Translations under genes and position numbers: made by a program
DNA from: Aspidiotus rigidus
Lineage: Eukaryota; Arthropoda; Insecta; Hemiptera; Diaspididae
Length of the DNA stretch: 64,000 nucleotides
Assembly: GCA_035079385.1 (NCBI GenBank)
Contig: JAVHKY010000001.1
Span: 3,969,501 to 4,033,500 of the forward strand
Direction: 5' to 3'
Part shown: piece after piece, positions 49,101-59,919 of the stretch
How positions within the stretch are numbered: position 1 is the stretch's first letter
Layout of the letters: each line of letters starts with the position of its first letter
Notes under the pieces: generated by a model
Databases searched by the model: none
Seen by the model: the letters and a program-made list of their open reading frames with translations, nothing else
Told to the model about the DNA's origin: nothing

Positions 49101-49591
49101 AAATATTTCGAAGTCCAACAATTGGAAAATAATTCCGAGTCCAAGAAGTATGAAAATATTTCAAAGTCCAACAATTGGAAAATAATTCAACAGTCCAGCA
49201 GTTGAAAATATTTCAAAGTCTCACAATTTGAAAATATTTCAAAGTTCAACAATTGGAAAATAATTCCAAGTCCAACAGTTGAAAATATTTCAAAGTTACA
49301 CAATTTGAAAATATTTCAAAGTCCAACAATTGGAAAATAATTCCAAGTCCAAGAAGTATGGAAATATTTCGAAGTCCAATAATTGGAAAATAATTCAACA
49401 GTCCAGCAGTTGAAAATATTCCAAAGTCCCACAATTTGAAAATAATTCCATGTCCAAGAAGTACAAAAATATTTCAAAGTCCCTCGGCATCACTCTTACT
49501 CGTCTCTTACTCCGAGTATGGCATACGGCGAACGAAACAAATTGATAAGGTCCGAGGAGACTTTCGATTAGTACTTCGCACATCCTCTCGT
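46106..49591. mobile_element. 3.49-kb foldback element made of a satellite-like array, 9-bp TSD
   Basis: Both ends carry ACGAGAGGATGTGCGAAGTA as inverted repeats, extended to about 125 bp with roughly 90 percent identity. GGCCAGGCG is duplicated at 46097..46105 and 49592..49600. The interior is an array of 25-30 bp units such as CAAAGTCCAACAATTGGAAA, in one orientation from 46210 to about 46615 and reversed from there to about 49490, so the array is strongly asymmetric. A 9-bp TSD fits MULE-type or Foldback elements. There is no transposase; open frames through the array are repeat translations. Insertion was at the first bases of the hAT relic that follows. Confidence 0.85.
46210..49490. repeat. 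Internal array with 914-bp higher-order repeat
   Basis: Subunits alternate among a few types: GTCCAACAATTGGAAAATAA, TTCCAAGTCCAACAGTTGAA, AATATTTCAAAGTCCCACGA and CAAGAAGTATGAAAATATTT. Segments starting at 47109 and 47318 recur 914 bp later (48023 and 48232) almost unchanged, so the array grew by duplicating a large multi-unit block. Confidence 0.8.
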
Positions 49592-49594
49592 GGC

Positions 49595-50378
49595 CAGGCG
49601 TGGGCAACCTTTTGTGGGGCGCGGGTCGCTCGCAGAATTTTCTGAAATTTTGCGGGTCGCACAAAAAAGTGAGGAAAAAAATCTAAGATAGAAGTTCAAC
49701 TGCCAGATCCCTGCGCCCACAGAAAAATAAGCTGGGTATCTGAAAAACTTGATGACTGAATTTCAAGAGAGGTTTTTAGCCTTCAGACAGCAAGAGACGG
49801 AATTTAGGATAATTGCGAAACCATTTTCGGTTGATGGAGTTGATGTTCCCGAGCCTTATCAAATCTAGTTCATTGATTTGAAAGTGGACTCTCATCTTCA
49901 CGGACTTTTTCGAGAGAAATCATTGATTGAGTTCTACAAAAAGTTACCAAAAACTTATACAAGTATCGTCGATCTAGCACTGAGAACGATCGCAATTTTT
50001 GGCTCAATATGAGTGTGAGGCGACATTCTCCAGACTTAAAACTACGAAGACCGACGAACGTTCACGTTTGAGTGATGAACACTTGCACGCCTCTTTGCGG
50101 CTCCAAATATCGAATTTTTTTCCAGATGTTGCAGCCATTACAACAAACTATTCAAGAACAAATATCCCACTAATAAAGTGTAGATCTGTTTAGTTCTTTT
50201 TTTATTAATTCGCGCTTCTTTTTAAATTGTTTGTACGCAGAGTTTTATTTCACCGTTCAAATACTTTTCTTACTTGCAATTTCTTAAATTTTGTTATTTG
50301 ACAATAAAACGGCGTAATTTTGCTAATTTTTCCCTGTTTCTTTAAATGTTGTCGCGGGCCGCAGGTTGCCCATGCCTG
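49595..50378 (+). mobile_element. hAT relic, 784 bp, left TSD displaced by the foldback insertion
   Basis: Ends CAGGCGTGGGCAACCTTTTG and GGTTGCCCATGCCTG are inverted, typical hAT termini. The right flank TACTGAGC (50379..50386) matches TACTAGGC (46092..46099) at 6 of 8 bases; that sequence is the left flank once the foldback element and one copy of its 9-bp TSD are discounted. It contains a decayed transposase C terminus. Confidence 0.75.
49740..50193 (+). pseudogene. hAT transposase C-terminal remnant
   Basis: FQERFLAFRQQETEFRIIAK, IDLKVDSHLHGLFREKSLIE and FYKKLPKTYTSIVDLALRT are followed, after a frameshift near 50003, by YECEATFSRLKTTKTDERSR and LSDEHLHASLRL. This is the C-terminal dimerisation region of hAT transposases related to the vertebrate GTF2IRD2/SCAND3/ZBED group. 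Stop codons near 49869 and 50013 break it. The RNase H-like catalytic part and BED finger are deleted. Confidence 0.75.
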
Positions 50379-50402
50379 TACTGAGCTTTGACCTACTTAA
50401 GA

Positions 50403-50720
50403 CAGCGGTGCTTGACTTACGGCCCGCGTGCCAAACCCGGCCCACAAGCCTATAACAAGAAAAAAAAGATAAGGGGAAAAGGAAAAAAAGGGGGGAAAAT
50501 CAAAATGGCCAGAAACTTGATGATTAAGAAGTGAACAATATTTGTAACTTTTTAATGGGTATGGGATACGAAATTGTGTGGCTTCTTTTCCATATTTTAC
50601 TGCTGATCTGATTATTACCTATTAAAAAAAATGAACATTACACTTTTCTTTGTGGCTCGCGAGAACTTTCAACTCATTCTATGTAGCCTCATAGGTATCC
50701 AAAAAGGTTGAGCACCGCTG
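50403..50720. mobile_element. 318-bp hAT MITE with 8-bp TSD
   Basis: Starts CAGCGGTGCTTGACTTACGG and ends GTTGAGCACCGCTG. The flanks ACTTAAGA (50395..50402) and ACTTAAGG (50721..50728) agree at 7 of 8. The interior is A-rich without coding sequence. Confidence 0.8.
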
Positions 50721-50828
50721 ACTTAAGGGGTTCTGAGCTAATAATATCACCTAAGACATCTCGGCCGTTTAAAGTTGCATTGACTTAAATGCAAAATCAC
50801 ACTCAGCAGAATAAGACTTTTGATATTA

Positions 50829-51132
50829 CCTACTGAAGGCTGAAGGAAGTTTCTTTTTATTGATCGTCGTTTTGCAGATACGTCAATCTAACTTTGCGCG
50901 TCAGAAGAGACCACTGTGAAGTACCCACTTCAATGCCACTAGTACATAACTTTTAGCCCAAAATGTGAAAGAAGGCAAAAAATTTTTACAAGAGGATGAA
51001 GCCGATGATTTCAAATAAACATATTCTGTTTTTTTTTTTTTTAATTGTGGTCTCTTCTGCAGCACAAAATTGAATTGACGTATCTGCAAAACGACGACTA
51101 GTGGAATGAGATTCCCTTTAGGCTTCAGTAGG
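50829..51132. mobile_element. 304-bp MITE with about 85-bp inverted ends
   Basis: CCTACTGAAGGCTGAAGGAA at the left is inverted at the right end, and both arms contain CGTCGTTTTGCAGATACGTC and, at the inner edge, AGAAGAGACCAC. The centre includes a run of T. ATATTA lies on both flanks and may be part of the TSD. Confidence 0.75.
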
Positions 51133-51164
51133 CATATTAAAAGCCTAGTCATCGTCCTTAACAA

Positions 51165-51720
51165 AGTCAGCTTGAAAACTTGTTAGAAAATTCTGCGAGC
51201 TTTCCAGAACCGCAATGTCTTGAAAAATCGACTAGCCAACTCTTTTCATACAATATTCTCCTACTTCTACTGTAAACTTTTCCGTTAATCTTAAATCTTA
51301 TAATCGTAAGCATACAAAAAGAGTGGCCTGTCAAAAAAAAATCTCTGCAGTGAATCCGTCTTAGGTAAATAAGATTGCACTATCAGGGATTCGGAAGCGA
51401 ACGCGCAGTAACTTGCGAACAGTAAGAAATTGCAAATAAAATACTAGTGAACATAGTAAAGAATGTTTTGATATGAAACTGTTTCTTAGTGAAGGGGGTG
51501 GTGAGGAGGAGTGAAGTAAAGATACGAGTGAGCAACGTTTTCAACCCTCTGATGACGTCATAAGTCAAATGTAGTCCTGACCTACTTCAGCGATTATAAA
51601 ATTTTGACCTTTGCTACTCTGTGACCTCTATTATTGGACTTCATTATGTCCGTCAGCCAATTTTCGTGGTATACAGTATACTAGGTTCATTCTAAGTCAC
51701 AAAATATTGGTGGAAGCGGG
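51165..51720 (+). repeat. Diverged direct repeat, copy 2 (with 45510..46030)
   Basis: Same segment order as copy 1 and same orientation. It lies immediately right of the MITE. Confidence 0.65.
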
Positions 51721-51849
51721 GTTGAGCTCCGGAAAAACAATTCGCAGCTGACTGGGTTTCTGTCATTAACTACAGGTGCAATAAATAAGTAGATAGAACC
51801 TTACCAGCAAACAAGGTAAGGAGAGAAACGAGAACATGAATCTATAATA

Positions 51850-52260
51850 CCCTTGCAATGCCGACCTTGATGTATGGATGCGAAGCTGGGGCTTGAAAAA
51901 GACAGACAAACGAAGAATAACAGCTGCTGAAATGAGATTCATGAGGAGAACCGCGAATGTTACACTGGCAAATAGAATAACATCCGAAGAAATAACAAAA
52001 CAACTAGGAGTAACACCAGTAATCCAGAAAGTGAAAGCATATAGGAAAAAATGGCGATCGCACGTTGGACGCATGGAAGGAAATAGATCACCTAAGATCG
52101 CACTTCAGTATACACCAACAAACAAGAAAAACATAGGAAGACCCAGAAGGAAATTAATAGATACATCGGAATCAAGCTCAGCCTCTTCGACGCCGACAGG
52201 CCACTAGGCCTACCGCTGGCAAAGGATACGACAAACTACATAATTAAAACGAGCAGCGGG
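51850..52260 (+). mobile_element. RTE/CR1-like LINE 3' coding remnant
   Basis: PTLMYGCEAG, a frameshift, then DKRRITAAEMRFMRRTANVT, KQLGVTPVIQKVKAYRKKWR, HVGRMEGNRSPKIALQYTP and IGRPRRK. This is the familiar end of RTE/CR1-like reverse transcriptase polyproteins lacking RNase H. Stop codons follow near 52205. 5'-truncated and dead. Confidence 0.75.
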
Positions 52261-52374
52261 TGCTTCTCAAGTTCCGGGATTGCTGAATGTTCAAAATCGT
52301 TTGAAATCTTTTCCGAGATGAAAATATAGCTTGGAACGAAATTTTCCGAAGACCTTTCCTCCTTATGTATGTGT

Positions 52375-52810
52375 ATAACTGGATGGTTCAAGTTTTTCCA
52401 AGTTCCCTATCGATGTGTACAGCACGGTTGTCAGGATTTCCCAAGTCCCTTTTTCGATGTGCACAAATAGCTCACGGAGGTCAAAATGTCAACAAATCTT
52501 CAAAGTGAATCGAAGCCCTTGTCTCTTTGAAATTACATATTTTTCCTTTCCCATTTAGCCAGAAAAATGGAAATTATCTCAAGTCCTCCCCCCTTCCTCA
52601 ACGTGTATTGCTCGACGGCTGAAATCTTTCCGAGTCTTTTCCTGATTTACAGACGTCGTTCGATGAGTACCCTTCTTTCCTCCGAATATGGAGCTCAATG
52701 GTCCAAATTCTTTCAAGTTCCTCTCCTGATTATAGTTTTTCCAACGTCAAGAATCGATAGTAATTTCCTAAAATTTCTCCAAGTCCTTGAATTCAGTCGG
52801 AATCCCCTCT
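52375..52810 (-). repeat. Dispersed GACTTGGAAAA repeats, cluster
   Basis: Reverse orientation units with TTTTTCCAAGTTCCCTATCG, TTTCCCAAGTCCCTTTTTCG, and TTCTTTCAAGTTCCTCTCCT at spacings of about 55-80 bp: the same family as at 42596. Confidence 0.55.
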
Positions 52811-53245
52811 TCCACGGATCATTGTTGTCACTTCAAACTAGCTCAAAGCAGGCGCCCCTTCGAGTCCACGTCTTTTCAGGTAGACATCGGACATTTTTTA
52901 TCGAACAGCCTTCTATGCGAAATAAGGATGAGCTGAAGCAGTTATGCCCAACCTATGGCCCGCAAAGACCGCGATCAGAAAGTAGATGGACGAGAAAATT
53001 TCTTGATAATTGAAAATCTGAAAAATTGAAGTACATGACGGGTGAGCTGAAAAAGGTTGAGTATGCTCGAGTTAAAATATCCTCGTCGCAATCTACAAAA
53101 AATATTTGAAAAATACGTATTTTTCACTCGTACCTTGTGGTGGCTGCAGCTTTATTTTGAACCTTGCGGGCAGAGGATAAAATAACCATTCACCAGTCTC
53201 GTAAATGATTCACGTAAATAAAGGTGAAATTCAGAGAGAGAATAA
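52811..53245. other. Intergenic stretch
   Basis: Nothing recognised. Confidence 0.35.
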
Positions 53246-53247
53246 CT

Positions 53248-53350
53248 TTAATGGTGGAGTGGCTTTAGCGACCGCGTTGTCATGAAGAGGTCCCGGTTCA
53301 AACCTTGCTGGAAAAGAGCAAAAATTTAAGCGCTCTTGTTTGACAATCTT
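53248..53350 (+). repeat. Possible tRNA-derived SINE head
   Basis: A box-like TGGCTTTAGCGA near 53260 and an exact B box GGTTCAAACC (53295..53304) are about 35 bp apart, as in a tRNA promoter, but the sequence cannot be folded into a proper tRNA acceptor stem by eye. This suggests a SINE head or tRNA relic. Confidence 0.35.
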
Positions 53351-55362
53351 TTTCTCACTTAATTTGGAGCACTGTGATCATTTACGCTCCAATGATTTAA
53401 ATAAAAGTTGTAACTAAACAAAGGTTGGTGGTTCAACATCTGGACTCGAGGAAAAAACAAATAAAATATAATTTTATGTTTTCTTTTTAACATCGTATAG
53501 CTTCTTATTTCTTATCAATTTTTAATAGACTTGAATCACTTAATTATCATCTATTGAATTTCTACGTTACGAACGACATCTTCCGCATTATTTTTCACGG
53601 AAAGTGGAAGTTTCCAATCTCATTATAGGTACTGTATTTTATTTCTGCGCTCGTTCCTTCCGATTTGGTAATTTTAACATCGGTATAACGCTCGCATGCC
53701 CTGACCGCTTCAACATAAACTGTGTCTTCGTCCAGTTGTAAAATTACATCACAACCTATTATGCGTGCACCTACATCCAAAAGTTGAATCAAGTTTAAAC
53801 GTCTTTTCTCGAGCAGAGTTCGCTAACCCGCATGCACGATATAAAGTTTCAAATCAGATGCAAGAAATTTACAATGTATCTGCAATTTGCCAAACGTAAT
53901 AGGCCACCTGCGTTAATTCTAAGAAAAATCTTCGTTTCTACCTAAGTGATAATGAAGGCGGGGAAAAAAAGTAGAATAAATTTGACAAATAAGAGAACAT
54001 TCTTGCATCTTTTATGACGTGTTACGAATTGTTCATTCGACTATTTACTGCTTTATCGTTGGGTTACAGCGAGCGAGAATAAGTTTTATGTCGAAGTACC
54101 TATCGTTAGTTATTCAGAATTTGACCGCATTTTCTAAATCTTCAATGGAAACAGAAAATTATTGAATTTTCAAAAACTACCTACCCCTTTCGTTATGATT
54201 ATCAAATATCTCTCATCCTATATTGTCACCCTTCGCGTTCATCGCCCTTGGAAGGTGCCTGGAGGGCTCGCAGCTCACGCCGCGACTGTCACGCCGAACT
54301 TGTCGATATATTTCGTCGGCTAAACTTAGAGAGATTATTTGAGGTGCCCGTCAGGGTGGTTTCATTTAATGTAATAATTGGGGAGGGTCGTTCATCTATG
54401 GTATAACTAATAAACATGCAGAAACTTTATCTCAAGTATTTTGTGGAGGAATTTATCAGTAAGCATCCGATAATGAATGTTTGTTTCTTTAGGCGATTTC
54501 TTTTCGGGACTGACTTATTGGCCCAGTAGGAATAAGACAAGAAGATACCTAGCGATAATTCAGCGAAAGCAGTAAAACCCACATACAGCGGTAGAAATAG
54601 CAGAGAACATTAATCACTAAAGACGGTAAAACGGTAATTTGCGACAGTAAGATTTCAAATGGGCAGTAAAAAAATTGTAGGTTATTGACACGTTTCATGT
54701 CTTTGCTCTACCCTACCCTGATTTCGAAATTTGTGTGCGTCCGTCCGTTTGTGCAAATGATCTTGGGACTTATACTAGACGAAGAGGGGGGCGGACGAGT
54801 GGAGCAAGTGAGCTTCGTACTAAGTCTAGGCTTCTTTTATACTACAGGCTTTTCTTCAACAACTCCATATATTCTCACGAAACAGACGCTCAAAGAGTTT
54901 TTCCCCATGAGAGCTATGTAGAAGTCGGCCCACGGTTGTGCAGTTGCCAATTTTACGATCACGGCTTGTAACTATAGGAGGCATTTGAGTCGTCGCACGT
55001 ATCGATGGATGAGACCTTCATGATTATGGCTACAGGGAAGTAAAGTGAAAAGTAATTTCATTACCTTGGAAACGATAAAAGAAATTGACTTTCGTGTTCT
55101 GTTTCATTTTTTCAGCGGTTTTGGCCGTTTTTCCGGCTAAAAGACGTACCTAAAGAATTTTCTCTGCTATATAAATACAAATTTAAACGTTTCAGTGAAA
55201 ATTACAAATAATTATGAATTATGCAAATACGAGTTCTACAGCTTCAATATCTGAGGTCGAAATCTTAGAGTTGGTTGACATGAGTAATATACCAAAGACG
55301 AGGATACTCGAAAGAGTAACACAGAAGAAAGATGCAAAAGACCGCACGATAATTGAAAACAC
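53351..55362. other. Intergenic stretch
   Basis: No supported gene. A GC-rich patch lies at 54235..54310, and a copy of the purine-rich dispersed motif (GACGAAGAGGGGGGCGGACG) at 54778..54800. Confidence 0.35.
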
Positions 55363-55394
55363 GAGCACTTTCGGCTAATCAGCCATTCTCGAAG
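55363..55394 (-). ncRNA. Hammerhead-like core of PLE family 2
   Basis: On the minus strand CGAGAA, T, GGC, loop TGATTA, GCC, GAAA, GTGCTC. Its order and spacing match CTGATGA-T-GGG-ATAACA-CCC-GAAA-GTACTC of PLE family 1. Confidence 0.35.
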
Positions 55395-56110
55395 TGTGGA
55401 AAGCGACTAAACCCAGCACCAACAAGAACAAGCGACATCAAACGAAATCATGACCGAAGCTACGAGTCATCGAAATGCGAATCATTCCCGTAGACTAATT
55501 CGATCAATCCTTCTTCAGGAATGTATCTGTTCAAAACGGTAACGTTACTATTATTCTGATGTCGGAGGATTTCTATTTCCTCAAGGGCCAGACGCTTGAA
55601 GTAAGAGTTTTCCCTATGAAGGAGGACTTCGGACCCCTCTTTAAAATTGTGACGACTTTCGATCAAGTGATCAGCAAAGGCTGACTCCCCTACTTTCTTT
55701 TTCCTCCAAGTTTTTTTATGTTCGTCAACCCTAATTTGGAGCTGACGGCTGGTCATTCCTATTGCGGCTAAATTCACTTTGATTTTATTGTTTCTGCTGA
55801 TCACGATAGACTTTTTTTGGTCTATATTCAACCAAAGACCTTTTTTCTCTCTCTGCTGTCATTCACTTGGCTAAGGATGCTTTGAAGATCATTTTCTGAG
55901 CTTGCGATTAGTACCGTATCATCCACGTATATTTAATATTGTCGATGTATTGACCATTTACCTGGATTCCCAACTCTACATTGCATTGTCTAGAGCTTCA
56001 TTGAAGATTGTTGATGTATAATTTAATAGAGGAGCGGAGAGAGAATACACCCTTACCTCACGCCACTTCTTATCTGTATATCTTCAAATAAACACAGTTG
56101 TCTATTGTAA
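55363..56110 (-). pseudogene. Fusion of LINE RT fragment and PLE GIY-YIG endonuclease fragment
   Basis: On the minus strand RSGVR, a stop, GCILSPLL and IFNEALDNAM (near 56070..55980) are RT block 4 of an RTE/CR1-like LINE. DDTVLIASSENDLQSILSQV and KKGLWLNIDQKKSIVISRN (55925..55790) are the catalytic box and the following block. Then the open frame passes directly into AAIGMTSRQLQIRVDEHKKT, SAFADHLIESRHNF and FKRLALEEIEILRHQN, the GIY-YIG endonuclease of a Penelope-like element of a second family. A hammerhead-like motif follows at 55363..55394. The fusion is in frame over 123 codons (55460..55831), but the RT upstream contains stops and frameshifts. Confidence 0.7.
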
Positions 56111-56664
56111 CTTTTGTCGTCTACCCCCAATACAGATCTCTATTATTCTTCGGCCATATTCGTTCACTCGTACAAAGTTGTAAACATTGAAATTTGGTGG
56201 TATTTACTATTTTTCATAGTAAAAGGGACTATTTTTTGTAAAGCGGAGCGCCAAGACTATATTTATTGTCATTCAAACTGTAGAGATTTTTCTCAGTGTG
56301 GGAACTGTTACAACTTGTAGGAATTCGTCATCGTGTCTCTAAGGACCCTTCCAGAGACAAAGGTGGTCACCGTCGTACACCTATGCCAATGACAAACATA
56401 GTCAATTGATTAAGAAGACTAGACTCAGAACAAAAAACTGTCTTTTAAACCTGTTCATGAAAACTTCAGAGGTCAAGGATCCTAAAGCAGATCCTATAGG
56501 TATGCCAACCTTACTAAGAAACTCATAGAATATATTTTACTGAAATGGCTGAACCAATATAGGTTAAAAATATTGAAGAATTCGTAAATATGAACCTGTT
56601 CTATTTTTTTAGGGGGGGTGGGGTCTCTCTAAAAAGTTTGGCGTCTCGCCATCCACTATCCAGA
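56111..56664. other. Intergenic stretch
   Basis: No supported feature. Confidence 0.35.
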
Positions 56665-58503
56665 ATTGAAAAAGGGGTTTCAATTGTACAAATCTACTTT
56701 ATTAGTTGCTTATTCAAGAGTACTTTCGGATGTTATCTCTTCATCAGTTGTGTCGCAACTGGAGAACAAAGCCTTAACCGTGAGTTTTTATAGTATAACA
56801 CTGTGATCTTATTGGCTATAACAATGCTGTGTTGTGATTGGTTCACTTCTTAGAAACTTATTCTTACAATAATATGACATTGTGTTCTTATTGGCTAAAA
56901 CATACTGCATTGTGGTTGGTTCGATCTATCGTTCTAAACGCTGCGTTTCTATTGGCTACCTCGATTCCTGCCATCTCATTGGTTGGTTCCGTTCTTCTTC
57001 TCTCGTCCAATCACCAGGCCGAATAATTTTTCGCTGTCAAATGTGATTACATTGTTCAAGAGGCAGGCTTTCTTCCTCTTGGCTTTTGCAATCTCCATTT
57101 GTTCCCAGAGTTTTCTTCTCTTTGTGCGATTCTCTACGTGTATGACTTCAAATATTCCCTCTCCATCGTGGTTTTCCTCGTTACAGTGTTTCCCAAACAG
57201 TGACTTGCCATCTTCTTTCTCCCTCGACGTTTTGAGCTCCTTTCTCCTGATCTCAAACTTTCTCCCAGTCTCACCAATATAGATCCCCTCGCACTGTTCA
57301 CAACTGAGCTTGTACACTCCGCTTAAGCTTTCCTTGTCCTTTTGTTCCGTCTGGTCATTGCTGATTCTCTTCACCATGGGTTGGTTATTCTGGATACCCA
57401 CATTCACATCGTAGCCATTGAACGCCTTTATCACCTCGTTTGTGTACTTTCCTATATATGGTATCAATCCGGAGTACTTTCTCACTATGCTATCATGGGT
57501 TCCTTTCTTTGTTTCCATTTTCCCAAAGACTCCCTCCACCACACATCTGCGGTAGCCATTGGCTTCTGCGATCTGCTTTACTATCTCGATATCTTTCCTC
57601 TTCTCTTCGTTGTTCTTGAGGACAGAAATTGCCCGATAGCAGTAGTTCAGGATGGCCACTAACTTGTGCCTGGGTGGTGGTAGGAGTCATTTGGAATGAT
57701 GGTTGTGAGTGTAAGGTCCAAATAGTTGATGGTCTCATTGCCTTTTTCCACTGTGAATTTGATGCTCTCATTCATCGCGTTCATTTCTGAAAGGAATAGA
57801 TCCACCTGTCGATCAGTGCCTGTCCACACAATTAGGATATCATCTACATATCTGGCCCAGTGTTTGATCGAGTTTCTGAACTTGCTGCCCTTCAACATCT
57901 TGTTTTCCATGTCATTCATGAATATCTCCGCCAGTATTGGTGACAGCGGTGATCCCATCGCAAGTCCCCTTTCCTGACTGTAGAACCTGTTATTGAAGCG
58001 GCAGTAATTCTGGCTCAAGATCTCCTCCACTATGTTGGCGTACTTCGACCCATCGGGGTTCCCATGGTATCTGTAGCTTTTGAGCAGGGTGAGAAGTTCC
58101 TCCTTTGGTATGGTACCAAACATATTAGTCACATCAAAGGATATCAGCTTGTCGTTACTCCTGATTTCCAACTTGTCCAGTTGCTCAATCAGCTCTCCGT
58201 TGTTTCTGATACTTCGTCTGGGTGCAAACTGGTAGTTTTCGTTCAGGAATATGGTTACGATCTTTGCTATCTTGTAGCATGGTGATTGAATGCTGTTGAC
58301 CAGGGGTCTCATCGGACGGTTCGCTTTGTGGAGTTTTACAAGCCCCTTGAGTTTTGGTGCAACCGGGTTCATCTCAAGCGTCCTTCCATTGCCGGGTACA
58401 TCGTTCCGTTTCAACACAGCTTTCAGGTCATCTTGGTATTTCCGCGTTGGGTCCCTTGCCAGCTCTTGGTATCCATTAACTGCGATGTATGACTCCACTT
58501 TTT
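56665..58503 (-). mobile_element. PLE copy 2, minus strand, head-to-head with copy 3
   Basis: Near-identical to copy 1 (31529..33428) in reverse. Its 5' end, AAAAAGTGGAG at 58493..58503, is the same truncation point as copy 1. The 3' segment has the CCAAT repeats, TATAAAA (56786..56792) and the hammerhead-like CTGATGA (56741..56747) with GAAA (56724..56727). Confidence 0.85.
56976..58498 (-). pseudogene. PLE RT / GIY-YIG gene with deletion and frameshift
   Basis: Two open parts, 57659..58498 (RT, with YVDD and SFDVTNMFGTIP) and 56976..57659 (linker and GIY-YIG with GVYKL and GIYIGETGR). Compared with copy 1, a block of about 18 codons after NYLDLTLT (54 bp) is missing, and a one-base loss about 30 bp later, at the CACCCAGGCAC site, shifts the frame. 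Otherwise the protein is colinear with copy 1 with scattered substitutions. Confidence 0.8.
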
Positions 58504-59607
58504 GAGATCTTGAGCCAGAATTACTGCCGCTTCAATAACAGGTTCTACAGTCAGGAAAGGGGACTTGCGATGGGATCACCGCTGTCACCAATACTGGCGG
58601 AGATATTCATGAATGACATGGAAAACAAGATATTGAAGGGCAGCAAGTTCAGAAGCTCGATCAAACACTGGGCCATATATGTAGATGATATCCTAATTGT
58701 GTGGACAGGCACTGATAGACAGGTGGATCTATTCCTTTCAGAAATGAACGCGATGAATGAGAACATCAATTTCACAGTAGAAAAAGGCAATGAGACCATC
58801 AACTATTTGGACCTTACACTCACAATGGAGAACAATAGGATAGAATACAAAATCTACAGGAAGCCGACGCATACGGACACCATCATCCCAAATGACTCCT
58901 ACCACCACCCCAGGCACAAGCTAGCGGCAGTCCAGAACTACTGCTATCGGGCAATTTCTATCCTCAAGAACAACGAAAAGAAGAGGAAAGAGATCGAGAT
59001 AGTAAAGCAGATCGCAGAAGCCAATGGCTACCGCAGATGTGTGGTGGATGGAGTCTTTGGGAAAATGGAAACAAAGAAAGGAACCCATGATAGCATAGTG
59101 AGAAAGTACTCCGGATCGATACCATATATAGGAAAGTACACAAACAAGGTGATAAAGGCGTTCAATGGCTACGATGTGAATGTGGGTATCCAGAATAACC
59201 AACCCATGGTGAAGAGAATCAGCAATAACCAGACGGAACAAAAGGACAAGGAAAGCTTAAGCGGAGTGTACAAGCTCAGTTGTGAACAGTGCGAGGGGAT
59301 CTATATTGGTGAGACTGGGAGAAAGTTTGAGATCAGGAGAAAGGAGCACAAAACGTCGAGGGAGAAAGAAGATGGTAAGTCACTGTTTGGGAAACACTGT
59401 AACGAAGAATACCGCGATGGAGAGGGAATATTTGAAATCATACATGTAGAGAATCGCACAAAGAGAAGAAAACTCTGGGAACAAATGAAGATTGCAAAAG
59501 GCAAGAGGGAGAAAGCCTGCGTCTTGAAAAATGTAATCACATTTGACAGCGAAAAATTATTCGGCCTGGTGAATGGACGAGAGAAGAAGAACGGAACCAA
59601 CCAATGA
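58489..59607 (+). CDS. PLE RT C-terminal half / GIY-YIG endonuclease, truncated
   Basis: Open frame of about 368 codons from the junction: GLAMGSPLSPILAEIF, YVDDILIVW, the linker and a GIY-YIG domain (GVYKL, GIYIGETGR, HCNEEYRDGEG). The RT fingers are missing, so it cannot be a functional RT. The endonuclease domain is complete. The first few codons come from the junction with copy 2. Confidence 0.75.
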   Translation: MTPLFEILSQNYCRFNNRFYSQERGLAMGSPLSPILAEIFMNDMENKILKGSKFRSSIKHWAIYVDDILIVWTGTDRQVDLFLSEMNAMNENINFTVEKGNETINYLDLTLTMENNRIEYKIYRKPTHTDTIIPNDSYHHPRHKLAAVQNYCYRAISILKNNEKKRKEIEIVKQIAEANGYRRCVVDGVFGKMETKKGTHDSIVRKYSGSIPYIGKYTNKVIKAFNGYDVNVGIQNNQPMVKRISNNQTEQKDKESLSGVYKLSCEQCEGIYIGETGRKFEIRRKEHKTSREKEDGKSLFGKHCNEEYRDGEGIFEIIHVENRTKRRKLWEQMKIAKGKREKACVLKNVITFDSEKLFGLVNGREKKNGTNQ

Positions 59608-59919
59608 GACGGCAAGAATCCAGGTAGCCAATAGAAACGCAGCATTTAGAACGATAGATCGAACCAATAACAAAGCAGTATGTTTTAGCCAATAAGAATA
59701 CAATGTCATATTATTGTAAGAATAAGTTTCTAAGAAGTGAACCAATCACAACACAGCATTGTTATAGCCAATAAGATCACAGTGTTATACTATAAAAACT
59801 CATGGTTAAGGCCTTGTTCTCCAGTTGCGACACATTTGATGATGGGATAACACCCGAAAGTACTCTTGAATAAGCAACTAATAAAGTAGATTAGTACATT
59901 TGAAAAACCCTTTTTCAAT
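58504..59919 (+). mobile_element. PLE copy 3, plus strand, shorter
   Basis: Starts at GAGATCTTGAGCC, equivalent to position 32013 of copy 1, directly abutting the 5' end of copy 2. Same 3' region with TATAAAA at 59791..59797, and TTGATGA in place of CTGATGA in the hammerhead-like motif. Ends at CCCTTTTTCAAT. Confidence 0.85.
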
